Positions 27,587 to 36,106 of a stretch of 64,000 bases of DNA are shown here, piece by piece (position 1 is the first letter of the stretch; each line of letters begins with the position of its first letter). The stretch covers positions 2,914,001 to 2,978,000 of the forward strand of contig NZ_CP099997.1 in NCBI RefSeq assembly GCF_024138145.1, given 5' to 3'. The stretch comes from Natronosalvus halobius (GTDB lineage Archaea > Halobacteriota > Halobacteria > Halobacteriales > Natrialbaceae). Both the position numbers and the translations under genes were made by a program. Below the pieces are notes generated by a model. It was not told the origin of the DNA, did no database searches, and worked only from the letters and a program-made list of their open reading frames with translations.

Positions 27587-28591
27587 TCATTAGAACCAAT
27601 CAGTCCAGAACAAGCGCTTGAACTGTACCTCGCTGACCGCGAAACGGAACTCGCCGTCGCAACGATATACTCGCACAAATCCAGACTTGGCCACTTTGTC
27701 CGTTGGTGCGATGAGAACAACATCACCAACCTCAACATCCTCACAGGACGGAAATTACAAGAGTTTCGTCTCTGGCGGCGACGCGATGGTAACCTTTCGA
27801 AAGCCACGGAGAAAACGCAGATGGATACAATTCGGGTATTCATCAAATGGCTCGAATCTATCGAAGGGGTCGAGCCAGACCTCCATGTCAAAGTGCGCTC
27901 ACCCTTGCTAAGCCGTGAAGATAACACCCGAGATGTGATGCTCTCCCATGAGGATGCACAGATGGTGCTCTCTTACCTTGACAAATATGCATATGCGTCG
28001 ATAAAACACGTGACTGTGGCTCTCCTCTGGCAAACAATGATGCGTCGTGGTGCTCTCCGAGCACTGGACATTAGCGACTATCACCCCACCGAACAATATC
28101 TGGAGGTCAAGCATCGACCCGAATCCGAAACACCCCTAAAAAACGACGAGAATGGAGAACGGCTTATCGCCCTGTCAGATGACGTGTGTACTCTGCTTGA
28201 TGACTGGATAGAGATGAACCGCCCAGAAGTGCACGACGATTACGGTCGCAAACCACTATTGGCGACATCTCAGGGGCGCATCCATTACAGTACTATTCAG
28301 CATTATTGCTATCTGATGACTCGACCCTGCGAGTACACGAGTGCGTGTCCACATGGAAGGACAGTTGACTCATGTGAGGCTGTGGAGCCTGATTCAGCAT
28401 CTAAATGCCCTAGCAGTCGGAGCCCGCATGCTCTGCGTCGAGGCTCAATCACTGCGAATCTCCAGCAAGACGTACCTGAAAAAGCGATTAGCGACCGAGC
28501 ACAGGTAAGTCAAGATGTGCTCGAGCAGCACTATGATAACCGTAGTGAGAAAGAGAAAATGGAACAACGGAGAGAGTACTTTAGTGGTTGA
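27584..28591 (+). CDS. Tyrosine recombinase/integrase (Int1, element integrase)
   Basis: This 335-residue XerC/D-like recombinase has an N-terminal SAM-like core-binding domain (about 1-105) and a C-terminal catalytic domain with Arg in MMRRGALRAL (R154/155), the HxxR box HALRR (H282, R285) and the nucleophile Tyr in EQHYDNR (about Y317). A cysteine-bearing insert just before the HxxR box (CPHGRTVDSC ... SKCPSS, Cys at about 255, 264 and 275) is shared with Int2 and may bind metal. Its position 105 bp from attL makes it the likely enzyme for integration and excision at tRNA-Arg. Confidence 0.92.
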   Translation: MSLEPISPEQALELYLADRETELAVATIYSHKSRLGHFVRWCDENNITNLNILTGRKLQEFRLWRRRDGNLSKATEKTQMDTIRVFIKWLESIEGVEPDLHVKVRSPLLSREDNTRDVMLSHEDAQMVLSYLDKYAYASIKHVTVALLWQTMMRRGALRALDISDYHPTEQYLEVKHRPESETPLKNDENGERLIALSDDVCTLLDDWIEMNRPEVHDDYGRKPLLATSQGRIHYSTIQHYCYLMTRPCEYTSACPHGRTVDSCEAVEPDSASKCPSSRSPHALRRGSITANLQQDVPEKAISDRAQVSQDVLEQHYDNRSEKEKMEQRREYFSG

Positions 28592-29048
28592 CTCTGAAAC
28601 CGCTTGATTTCTAACTAATAGAAAGAATACGGTTGGAAAAGCCGATGCCACTGCTGAGGGCGTCATAGAAGAACTATCCCCTATTCTGGTGTCCTACGAA
28701 TGGTCAGTACAGTAAAAATATTTATCAATACATACTACATTTCTTCTATGAGGAGAGATAGCATCTACGGGATATGGGTCAAACCTGCTCCCAGTCACAT
28801 AGCCGAAATAAAGGCAGAGGGGCACGCTGTCTCCCTTGGGTTCTGTCCAACAGGTGGTAACTCCCCTGCTGGGCTGGCCTGAACGGTACCGTTCCTTCAG
28901 TAGAGGTAGTGAAAGGAGAGATGTTGCTACTCCTTCCAATAGCAAATACAAGTACCAACCGCAAGGTTAACACATTCCGCACCGACTCGTTTGCCGAAAA
29001 GTTGCTGGAATTATTCCGTGGGAACTATTCTCTGACACCTCTCTGCTT
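28592..29048. other. Region between two convergent integrase genes
   Basis: About 455 bp between the stops of Int1 and Int2. Open frames of 60-85 codons on both strands show no family resemblance, and none has a convincing start signal. No gene is supported. Confidence 0.5.
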
Positions 29049-30233
29049 TTAATCGGACGTCGGTCGCGCAGTTGAGCCCGATTCACCAAACCTGGACCCA
29101 TTGCCGAGCACTTCCCCCAGTATTTGATTTCGCAGTTTCATCTTTTCTTCCTCCGTCCGTGCATCGTAGTGTTTCTCCAGAGTATTACGTGTCACATCAC
29201 ATCGGCCAGTCAGAACCTCTGTTTGTACGCCTTTACTGAGGCAATGGGTAATGTACCCACGTCGTACAGGATGAGAGCTGCGTGATGAGGGGCATTTCGA
29301 AGCTTCATCCACATTTTGGGCAGCAGAGCATTCCTCGACGGTCTTTCCATGTGGGCATTTACCCGAGGTCGCGCATGGTCGAGTCCATTTGTATATGTAC
29401 TTCTGTATGGTTGATTTGGATAGACGCCCCAATGATGAGGTAATAAGCGGCTCTCTCCCGTGTTCATCTGCAACTTCGATACGTCTGTCAGCAATGTAAT
29501 CATCAAGAACCTCACAGACGTCTGGGGAGATGCTTACTTTACGTTCTGATGCGTCTCCGTTCTTGAGCGGTGTTCCTTCCTCTGGACGGTGTCTCAAATC
29601 GAGACAGGGTACCTCGGCATCAGGATAATAGTCGTCTTTATCGAGAGCATGTATAGTCCCTCGTCGATGGCCACCCTCAAGAAGCAACATCCAAACAACG
29701 TGCTCACGTGAGGCATAATGATATTTTGATAGGTAGCTGAGGATTTCTTCTGCACGCTCCCCAGTTACCTGCTCATCGCGGACCTCGTCTTCTTTGTTGA
29801 CAGATGGTACTTTCACTTTTTTCCACAAGTCTGTCGGAACCGCTTCAATTGTCCCACAGAACCTGATAAACTGGCGGAGAGTCTTTTGCTGAGTATTTTT
29901 ACTCTTTATGCTCAACCCCTCTTCTCGCCACATTCGATAAGCCTGTAATTGCCTGCCTGTAACATCATTCATATCACCTATATTATTTGCACTACACCAC
30001 TTAATGAAGAATTTTAAACGGCTTTTGTACGAAAGTATCGTCGCCTCTGCCAGTTCATCACTCCTCTCTTTTTCATCTATGAATTCGTCTAAAGCTTCTG
30101 ACGGTGTAATTGGCTCCAGTGATTCTCCGCTTTTCACTATGTCCGCCCTCAGCTGTTCGACTAGCTCATTGCTGACACTCTCAATCCATTCTAGTTGGCC
30201 ATTGTCGGTGTTTCGTTCATTACTATCAATCAC
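29049..30233 (-). CDS. Tyrosine recombinase (Int2)
   Basis: This 394-residue paralogue of Int1 has an extra ~60-residue N-terminal segment. The catalytic set is intact: Arg in GGHRRGTIHAL, HxxR in HPVRRGYIT and Tyr in EKHYDAR. It has the same CPHGKTVEEC ... SKCPSSRS cysteine insert as Int1. The C-terminus adds a short tail (GESGSTARPTSD). It lies downstream of the MCM gene on the same strand, with an 88-bp gap containing TATA-like stretches, so it may have its own promoter. Two complete integrases suggest either separate integration and resolution roles or an older nested insertion. Confidence 0.9.
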   Translation of the reverse strand: MIDSNERNTDNGQLEWIESVSNELVEQLRADIVKSGESLEPITPSEALDEFIDEKERSDELAEATILSYKSRLKFFIKWCSANNIGDMNDVTGRQLQAYRMWREEGLSIKSKNTQQKTLRQFIRFCGTIEAVPTDLWKKVKVPSVNKEDEVRDEQVTGERAEEILSYLSKYHYASREHVVWMLLLEGGHRRGTIHALDKDDYYPDAEVPCLDLRHRPEEGTPLKNGDASERKVSISPDVCEVLDDYIADRRIEVADEHGREPLITSSLGRLSKSTIQKYIYKWTRPCATSGKCPHGKTVEECSAAQNVDEASKCPSSRSSHPVRRGYITHCLSKGVQTEVLTGRCDVTRNTLEKHYDARTEEEKMKLRNQILGEVLGNGSRFGESGSTARPTSD

Positions 30234-30321
30234 TTGTATAGCTGTATTAGAATCCGAGGAGAGAGGGTATTTATTCCTATCGCCGATTTGTATAATCGTT
30301 TTAAATATAGCCCTTTGAACT

Positions 30322-32355
30322 CTACGCAGGCAGGTCGATGACGTCGATTATCTCATCGTCTCTGTGTATATGTCCTCTATCCGCGAACGTCTCCAGTACC
30401 CAATCCACGACAGAGCCCTCAGCATCGATAGCGTCGTACATTATGTTCACGTCGAATTCTCGACCTTCGTGTAACCTGAGAGTTGCAATCGCTTGGTGCA
30501 CTACCTGTTGCTGTATCGAAGAGGAAGCTAGCGAGTGAGCGACAGCTGCCTCTTCCGCTGTCTCAAGACCGAGGTCCTCCATGGCTAAGCCCTGCCAGCA
30601 CTCCGCCATTAGTGCGTACGCTCGCTCCGCATCGTGTGCAGTCACCGTCTCACCCAGACGGAGCTTAGCCATCGCCTCGGAGAGACCGATGAGCGTTTCA
30701 CGCACTCGACCGCTGACCTGCATCCCATCAGGAGAGACGCGGGATACCCTTACACGCAACTCAGCGAGCTTGTCGAGCACATAATCCTCTGCTGCTCCAG
30801 ATAGCTCGGGTTCGAGAGTCTGTGCGTGAGCGATGAACTTACGCAGCGTCTCATTGTCGAGGATTTCATCTCTAAACTCACCCCGACGACGTACCATTAT
30901 CTCCTCGAGTTCGGCTCGCTCCTTTGCGACTGTATCCTCAACCGAGTCGTTAACGACGACACAGAGGTCAAATCGACTAAATACGGAGTCTTTGAGGGGC
31001 TGCTGAGCGATTGGGGCGATACTACTGTCAAATACCTCCTTTTCAGGATTGCACGCAGCCACCAGTGTCGTATCAGCCTCTAGCACGCCCTTGCCGTGCT
31101 TAGTGATGTGTACCTCTCCATGCTCCATCGGTGTATTCAATGCCGTCTGCGACTCGATGTGCGACTTATCTAATTCGTCAACCGCGAGGACCGACTGGTG
31201 CGCCCGTGGTATTGCACCTGCCTCCAGTAGCACCGTATCCTCATCCTGGATGAGTCCATTATAACTTACCGCACCCGTGAGACCCGCCTTTGTCGTCTGT
31301 GACATATCGACATAGTATCCATTTACAACCTTACGGGCTGCTCGTATCATCTCAGACTTGGCACTGCCAGGCTCACCCATTAGTAGCGTATGCAAGCGAG
31401 AGTCGTTCCCACCGACTAGACTGCAAGCTAGAGCTAAACGGGCCGAGTTATGCCCACCTCGGTTAACAATCTCAGGAGCGATAGACTGTGCGACCGTCTC
31501 TGGAGCATTATCTGCCTCCTTTGAAATCCTCTCGAGTTCTTCGATATCCTCTTTAGTCACTTCAATCTCATCTGATTCTACGTGCGTCATGCCGACGATA
31601 TGCAGGTACAACTCAGTTTTTTGCGTCTCTACGTCGGGGATAGTAGGTATCGCCCAGACCGTCACGACATCATCACGGTTGACAATATCAATTAGAGGAG
31701 TATCCACCTCACCGACAATCTTACGACTGTTACGGTCGTCTTCGTTAGGCTCGGCTAGGATGACCTGCTGGCTGTCACGTAGTACAGTTTCACGACCTCT
31801 GATGAGCCCCATAATCGGAGCACCGCAGCGGTCGTCATCACTTGCTTCTGTATGAGGGCAACTTGGTGGTTTCTTTAGGTTTGGAGACGCTCGGGACTGA
31901 TGTTTAGCAACAGCATGTCCTTGTTGACATTCGAATGTCGCCACAATTCGATTTGTTTTAACGTCTGTCGTATCCATCACACGGGCACGCACCTTAACGA
32001 GATTATTGGTGTCGCTCTGTCGAAGGCTTCGTAGGTCACGCGCATCTTCTGAGTCGCCACACACGGTCGCGACCGCGTTATTCGCATAATCATCGTGATG
32101 ACGAGCCCAGGCTGATAGCGCCGACAGCGTAATTAGAGGATGGTCTATGACGAGCTCAGACCTCACATTAGAATTATCAACCTCACTGAGGTTGAGCACC
32201 ACATCACCATCATCGGTCGGCTCGATAGCCTCTTCCGTTTCCACGTAATGGTCAATAACCAATTCCGTGAGGTCTTTGTTCGTTCCGTGCTGATGCCGAT
32301 TACGATACGCAGGTACGGCCTTGTCTAACCACTCTGGTTCGGTAGCTTCAGACAT
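30322..32355 (-). CDS. MCM replicative helicase homologue (element-encoded)
   Basis: This 677-residue AAA+ helicase is of the MCM family. The N-terminal OB region has a cysteine cluster (FECQQGH ... SCPHTEASDDDRC, about 143-177). The helicase core shows Walker A GEPGSAKS (about 327-334), Walker B VLAVDELDK (about 389-397), sensor/arginine-finger segment VFSRFDL (about 459-465) and a C-terminal winged helix. The start ATG at 32355 has a good AGGTGG ribosome site. Haloarchaeal hosts normally encode their own MCM, so this is an extra copy for element replication. It is divergent in sequence and AT-rich, and sits next to a candidate origin at 32.7-33.0 kb. Confidence 0.92.
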   Translation of the reverse strand: MSEATEPEWLDKAVPAYRNRHQHGTNKDLTELVIDHYVETEEAIEPTDDGDVVLNLSEVDNSNVRSELVIDHPLITLSALSAWARHHDDYANNAVATVCGDSEDARDLRSLRQSDTNNLVKVRARVMDTTDVKTNRIVATFECQQGHAVAKHQSRASPNLKKPPSCPHTEASDDDRCGAPIMGLIRGRETVLRDSQQVILAEPNEDDRNSRKIVGEVDTPLIDIVNRDDVVTVWAIPTIPDVETQKTELYLHIVGMTHVESDEIEVTKEDIEELERISKEADNAPETVAQSIAPEIVNRGGHNSARLALACSLVGGNDSRLHTLLMGEPGSAKSEMIRAARKVVNGYYVDMSQTTKAGLTGAVSYNGLIQDEDTVLLEAGAIPRAHQSVLAVDELDKSHIESQTALNTPMEHGEVHITKHGKGVLEADTTLVAACNPEKEVFDSSIAPIAQQPLKDSVFSRFDLCVVVNDSVEDTVAKERAELEEIMVRRRGEFRDEILDNETLRKFIAHAQTLEPELSGAAEDYVLDKLAELRVRVSRVSPDGMQVSGRVRETLIGLSEAMAKLRLGETVTAHDAERAYALMAECWQGLAMEDLGLETAEEAAVAHSLASSSIQQQVVHQAIATLRLHEGREFDVNIMYDAIDAEGSVVDWVLETFADRGHIHRDDEIIDVIDLPA

Positions 32356-32739
32356 ATCGACCACCTGCCATAATGGCGGTGTTCTCTGTAACTCTGTTTG
32401 GATACTGTACTGTCATTTCCGTTACCACTGTGCTAACAGTAGTGGGGATAGGGGCATACATTGCCATTATTTAGTAAGATTTATTTGAATAAATAAGTAC
32501 CGCCAATTAATAGAATTAAGCATAGTTAGAAGATACTTAGTAACCGTATCACATCGTAACGGAGATACAGCCACAGCTGCGAAGATAATGACAGGAGCGA
32601 AAATGTGAATCGCCCTATCCCCAATTATATTATTAAACTCCATACCATTTATAATTACCGCTAACCAGCCACGCTCTCCCAATATTGAATTCAGAAGGCG
32701 AACTATCTATGGGGTTTTAACAATTATTATTAAAAACAA

Positions 32740-32758
32740 CCCCATATATAATATGGGG
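32740..32758. repeat. 19-bp perfect palindrome
   Basis: CCCCATAT-ATA-ATATGGGG, 8-bp arms with a 3-bp centre. It is 5 bp from the left inverted G-string repeat and about 385 bp upstream of the MCM start. A partner inverted word TGGGGTTTT / AAAACAACCCCA also spans 32710-32743, so the site could form alternative cruciforms. Confidence 0.75.
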
Positions 32759-32763
32759 GCGCT

Positions 32764-32790
32764 CGAAGAGGTGTTACGACCCCCCGCCCC
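32764..32790 (+). repeat. Left ORB-like inverted repeat arm
   Basis: 27 bp ending in CCCCCCGCCCC; pairs in inverted orientation with 32980-33006. Confidence 0.65.
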
Positions 32791-32979
32791 TAGTGGATTA
32801 TACGAAGAGGCAAGTTGATTGTATGATAAAACGCTTCTACTTTGGTTCACAACTAGTTATCTAATTTAATCAATTGATTCATATTGTATGACAAATTTAA
32901 ACGGGGTCGCACGTTAACAATACGATGGTGTTGTACTTTCATCATATATTTATGTTGGTTATATAATGGGTCGGGTGCG

Positions 32980-33006
32980 GGGCGGGGGGCTGATACACCC
33001 TTTCGA
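32980..33006 (-). repeat. Right ORB-like inverted repeat arm
   Basis: 27 bp beginning GGGGCGGGGGG; the reverse complement matches the left arm at 21 of 27 positions (shared blocks CGAA, GGTGT and CCCCCCGCCCC). Confidence 0.65.
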
Positions 33007-33170
33007 GAGGTCAAGTCCCCAGGGCGGGGGTGGTCTATACTTTGGACGGTCAACTTTTGCTACGGGCCATCTCCTGAATGATAGTCTCCTCGCTCGATTT
33101 ACTCAGATACGGCTTGACAAAGGAGGACCATCCGTCAAGTTCCATCAACACTCGCACGTTAATATTTCAT

Positions 33171-33441
33171 TCATCGGCGTTCCAGTAGGCCCAATGTCTC
33201 CGCAAGTCGTGACAGCTTAGCGAGCACCAAGCTTCGACCTGAGTACGTTTCGCCATCTCTTGACCTAACCCACTCATTCAATGCTGTACTGTCCTCTGGG
33301 CGGGCACTCGCACCTCCTTCGTGAATGTCAGCAATTGTGACGAGAGGATGTAGGAACAGGTTCGAGTGCTGACCGCGTGTCCACGGTGCGCTAGGGATAA
33401 TTACATCCCGATATTCGAATAAGGATTTACTTGTGGAGGAA
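33171..33441 (-). pseudogene. 5'-truncated gene remnant abutting the GHKL gene
   Basis: The minus frame ending at 33171 reads like real protein (VTIADIHEGGASARPEDSTA, then LVLAKLSRLAETLGLLERR) but has no ATG or GTG start before it runs into the GC-rich GHKL gene on the other strand. Beyond 33441 the frame turns into the antisense shadow of that gene. The simplest reading is the C-terminal remnant of an older gene whose 5' part was replaced when the GHKL gene arrived. A short TTG-start protein of about 35 residues is an alternative. No function can be given. Confidence 0.35.
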
Positions 33442-33446
33442 TCTAT

Positions 33447-34877
33447 ATGTTGTCCGCAAATGCTATTCTTGGCATGGCATCGACAGCCACGGGGAAGTTC
33501 GACCTCAACATGGAGGAAGTGCTGGAGGCGTGGGGTCCCGCAGACGCGCTCCGCGAACTGCTCGCCAACGCACTCGACGAGCAGGCACTCACGGACACCG
33601 CCGAACCAGAGGTGTTCAAACGGGATGGCTGCTGGCACATCCGCGACTACGGGCGCGGTCTCCGCTACGACCACTTGACGCAGTCCGAAGACGAGGAGAA
33701 ACTCGCCAACCCCGACACGGTCATCGGCAAATTCGGCGTCGGGCTCAAGGATTCGCTCGCGACGTGCCACCGTCACGGTATCGACATCACCATTCACTCC
33801 ACGTACCACACGTTTTCCCTCGAACATGCGCCGAAACACGGCTTCGAAGACATTTCGACGCTACACGTCCACGTCCAGGAGCCTCAGAAGGATATCGAAG
33901 GGACAGAAGTCGTCCTCGATGGGATAATCGACGAACAGGTCGAGGCGGCGAAGCAGAACTTCCTCCGTTTTTCCGATGAGGAGAGATTAGAGGAGACGCG
34001 GTTCGGCGAGGTGTACCGCTCCGACCCCGACAAGGAGTCGGCCATCTACGTCACTGGTCTCAAGGTTGCAACTGAAGAGAACTTTCTCTTCAGCTATAAC
34101 ATCACCAACACGACGAAGCAGATTCGCGACGCGTTGAACCGTGAGCGGTCGAACGTCGGGCGCACGGCGTACACAGCGCGAGTGAAGCGGATACTTCAGG
34201 CGTGCGAGTCCGAAGTGGTCGCCACAGCACTCACGGACGATATGGAGAATTTCCTCGATGGGACGACCCACGATGAGCTACAATGGAAGCCCATCCAGGT
34301 CCACGCGGTGAAGGTGTTGAACGCGCGGCGCGACGTCGTTGTCGCGACCGCCGAAGAACAGGGTGCACACCGCGACTTGGTGACGCACGCACATCAGGAC
34401 GGATACGAGGTAGTAACGATACCGAACCGCGTCCGCGACGCTATCGCTGACGAAGTCGACACTGAGGGTGACATCATCCGCGATTTAGACCTGTATCGGA
34501 CGGAGTACAACGAGAGCTTTGAGTACGAGTGGGTCGATGAAACCGACCTCACGGACGCAGAGAGAGAAGTGTGGGAGCTCCAAGAGCCGCTGTTCGAGAT
34601 AGTGAACCGCCCGCCACTCGTTAAGGATATGCGGATTTCTGAGACGCTACGGGTGACTGATATGCACGACGAGGACAGCACGCTCGGCGTCTGGGAGGGC
34701 GTCGAGGGACGCATCATCGTCAAGCGAGACGTGCTAGCCGACCCGAAAGAGTTCCTCGCCACCGTTCTCCACGAGGTGGCCCACCCGATGAGCGGAGCGC
34801 CAGACCAGACCCTGTCGTTCGAACACGCGCTGACGCAACTGCTCGGCCAGGTCAGCTACCACGCCGTGCAGGACTGA
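33447..34877 (+). CDS. GHKL ATPase fused to an HExxH metallopeptidase-like domain
   Basis: This 476-residue protein combines an N-terminal Bergerat-fold ATPase with a C-terminal zinc-peptidase-like domain. ATPase motifs: N box RELLANALDEQ (about residues 37-47), G1 RDYGRGL (about 66-72) and G2 GKFGVGLKDS (about 94-103). The peptidase part has FLATVLHEVAHPMSGAPD (HExxH near residue 444) followed by a downstream Glu in SFEHAL, as in gluzincins. The start is supported by a GGAGG site 8 bp upstream. GC content and codon use match the host far better than the neighbouring genes, so it was probably acquired separately. A role in defence or protein quality control is inference; the domain reading itself is fairly secure. 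Confidence 0.72.
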   Translation: MLSANAILGMASTATGKFDLNMEEVLEAWGPADALRELLANALDEQALTDTAEPEVFKRDGCWHIRDYGRGLRYDHLTQSEDEEKLANPDTVIGKFGVGLKDSLATCHRHGIDITIHSTYHTFSLEHAPKHGFEDISTLHVHVQEPQKDIEGTEVVLDGIIDEQVEAAKQNFLRFSDEERLEETRFGEVYRSDPDKESAIYVTGLKVATEENFLFSYNITNTTKQIRDALNRERSNVGRTAYTARVKRILQACESEVVATALTDDMENFLDGTTHDELQWKPIQVHAVKVLNARRDVVVATAEEQGAHRDLVTHAHQDGYEVVTIPNRVRDAIADEVDTEGDIIRDLDLYRTEYNESFEYEWVDETDLTDAEREVWELQEPLFEIVNRPPLVKDMRISETLRVTDMHDEDSTLGVWEGVEGRIIVKRDVLADPKEFLATVLHEVAHPMSGAPDQTLSFEHALTQLLGQVSYHAVQD

Positions 34878-35157
34878 AGGGCAGGTGCTGCCCGCCTCTA
34901 TGTCTATCATAGGAGACTCGTACAACTCCTCTCCACTACCCAACCAGTTCGTAGAAAAACTCCCATTCATCCACATTCCAAAACCGACATTGCCCCTACT
35001 ACAATAAGTGTACTCACCTCCCAGATATACTTAGTAAGGCTTGGGAACGATGCATTAACAATGAATTCGATGTCGTGGAATTTTCGACTCGAGGTGAAGT
35101 TACTGCGACGAAGAATTAAGACGGTTCGTAGACACACCTTCGGTTCCGTCGCTTCTC

Positions 35158-35718
35158 CTAGTCGTCAAACCAGTGAGTGAGCGGCGTCATGACCACGTAC
35201 CCTCGACCATCAGGCACTGCAACCTCGTATCGTTGTATGAATTCATCAACAGATGCTGGACGTGCTCCCATGTGAATAAGCGCCCCTCCCGTGAATAACA
35301 GCAATCCTGTGTTGTAGACTATCACTAGGAAGGCGAATAATGCCGCCCCTGGGGCTGAATTAGTGAATATAAGCCCAAACAACCAGAGAATTTGTGGATA
35401 GAGTATGATAGTGCCAACAACCAGCGAACCATATCCGAGATATGAAAGTGAATAGTACGCCCCTGGTAGTGACCGATGCTTGTAGTACGCGATGAATCCG
35501 ATAACACCGAGGAGAAGCCCGATGTTTGCATGCAGTCTTAGCAGAAGTCCAGGGTCATCGACCGTGACATAGTGCACTACGAGGGCCAGACTATTTGTGA
35601 AGCACGTAATCCTCCCAACATAGTGACGTTCCACAGCGTGACCAATGAAGAGTAGCGAGAGAGCTGGAAGAAGCATGACCACGGATTCGGGTAGTATTGT
35701 GAACATAGAGAGTATCAT
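35158..35718 (-). CDS. Membrane protein of unknown function (HEPN operon, last gene)
   Basis: This 186-residue protein has about five hydrophobic segments (for example VVMLLPALSLLFIGHAV, NIGLLLGVIGFIAYY, ALFAFLVIVYNTGLLLF) and a hydrophilic tail of about 35 residues. It matches no family I recognise. Its ATG overlaps the stop of the preceding gene (TAATG), so it is translationally coupled to the 114-residue protein and belongs to the recombinase-HEPN-small protein-membrane protein cluster. A membrane effector or anchor is possible but unproven. Confidence 0.65.
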   Translation of the reverse strand: MILSMFTILPESVVMLLPALSLLFIGHAVERHYVGRITCFTNSLALVVHYVTVDDPGLLLRLHANIGLLLGVIGFIAYYKHRSLPGAYYSLSYLGYGSLVVGTIILYPQILWLFGLIFTNSAPGAALFAFLVIVYNTGLLLFTGGALIHMGARPASVDEFIQRYEVAVPDGRGYVVMTPLTHWFDD

Positions 35719-36062
35719 TACTTCCGTTCTATTTTACTATAACTCCTGTTCGTAGTCTCGTAGAACGGGGGTCTGATATCATGCGGACGTGCGTCAATTG
35801 TTATGTTGTAGTCCTTTAACCCGACCTCGTAACGTATCCCCAATTCATCGATGTCAACACCAGTTACGATACCGTTCTCTCCGTGATATCTGAAGTCAGG
35901 GTCTGTTGTATCAGGAATATCAATACGAACGTGATTTCCCAAACCGTAACAAGTCATGAACAGGACTGGCCGCGTTTTCATATTTAAATTCTTGACTTCA
36001 AAACTAGCGTCTATGCTATTTCTTAGACTGTCAAGAAACCCTATAGTATGATGCTCTGCCAC
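35718..36062 (-). CDS. Small hypothetical protein, beta-rich (HEPN operon)
   Basis: This 114-residue protein is unrecognised. It contains VLFMTCYGLGNHVRIDIPD and a run of predicted beta strands (GIVTGVDIDELGIRYEVGLK), then a basic C-terminus. It starts 44 bp after the HEPN gene and overlaps the membrane protein gene by 1 bp. Coupling suggests a working partnership with that membrane protein. Confidence 0.6.
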   Translation of the reverse strand: MAEHHTIGFLDSLRNSIDASFEVKNLNMKTRPVLFMTCYGLGNHVRIDIPDTTDPDFRYHGENGIVTGVDIDELGIRYEVGLKDYNITIDARPHDIRPPFYETTNRSYSKIERK

Positions 36063-36106
36063 GGGTTCAAGAACGTTTCAGACCGAATTTGTGCTCTAAA
36101 ATACTA

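Larger units (their letters stand above)
32356..33170. other. Candidate element replication origin (AT-rich block with inverted G-string repeats)
   Basis: About 815 bp without a convincing gene, just upstream of the MCM gene. Two 27-bp imperfect inverted repeats (32764-32790 and 32980-33006, 21 of 27 positions matching, each with a CCCCCCGCCCC/GGGGCGGGGGG block) flank about 190 bp of AT-rich DNA. A 19-bp palindrome (32740-32758) lies beside the left repeat. This is the arrangement of haloarchaeal origins: inverted ORB-like motifs with G-strings around a DNA unwinding element. A 71-codon hydrophobic open frame at 32467-32682 (minus) is only weakly plausible. No initiator gene (Orc1/Cdc6 or Rep) was found in the element. 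Confidence 0.55.

Noticed and set aside
28694-28951. 85-codon minus frame between the integrases
   Set aside because: No start signal, no family resemblance, and a comparable frame exists on the other strand.
32467-32682. 71-codon hydrophobic minus frame upstream of the MCM gene
   Set aside because: Could be a small membrane protein, but AT-rich DNA yields such frames easily and it lies in the origin-like region; evidence is too weak to list as a gene.
33442-33839. N-terminal part of the 222-codon minus frame over the GHKL gene
   Set aside because: It is the antisense shadow of the GHKL coding sequence; only the part left of 33441 reads like protein.
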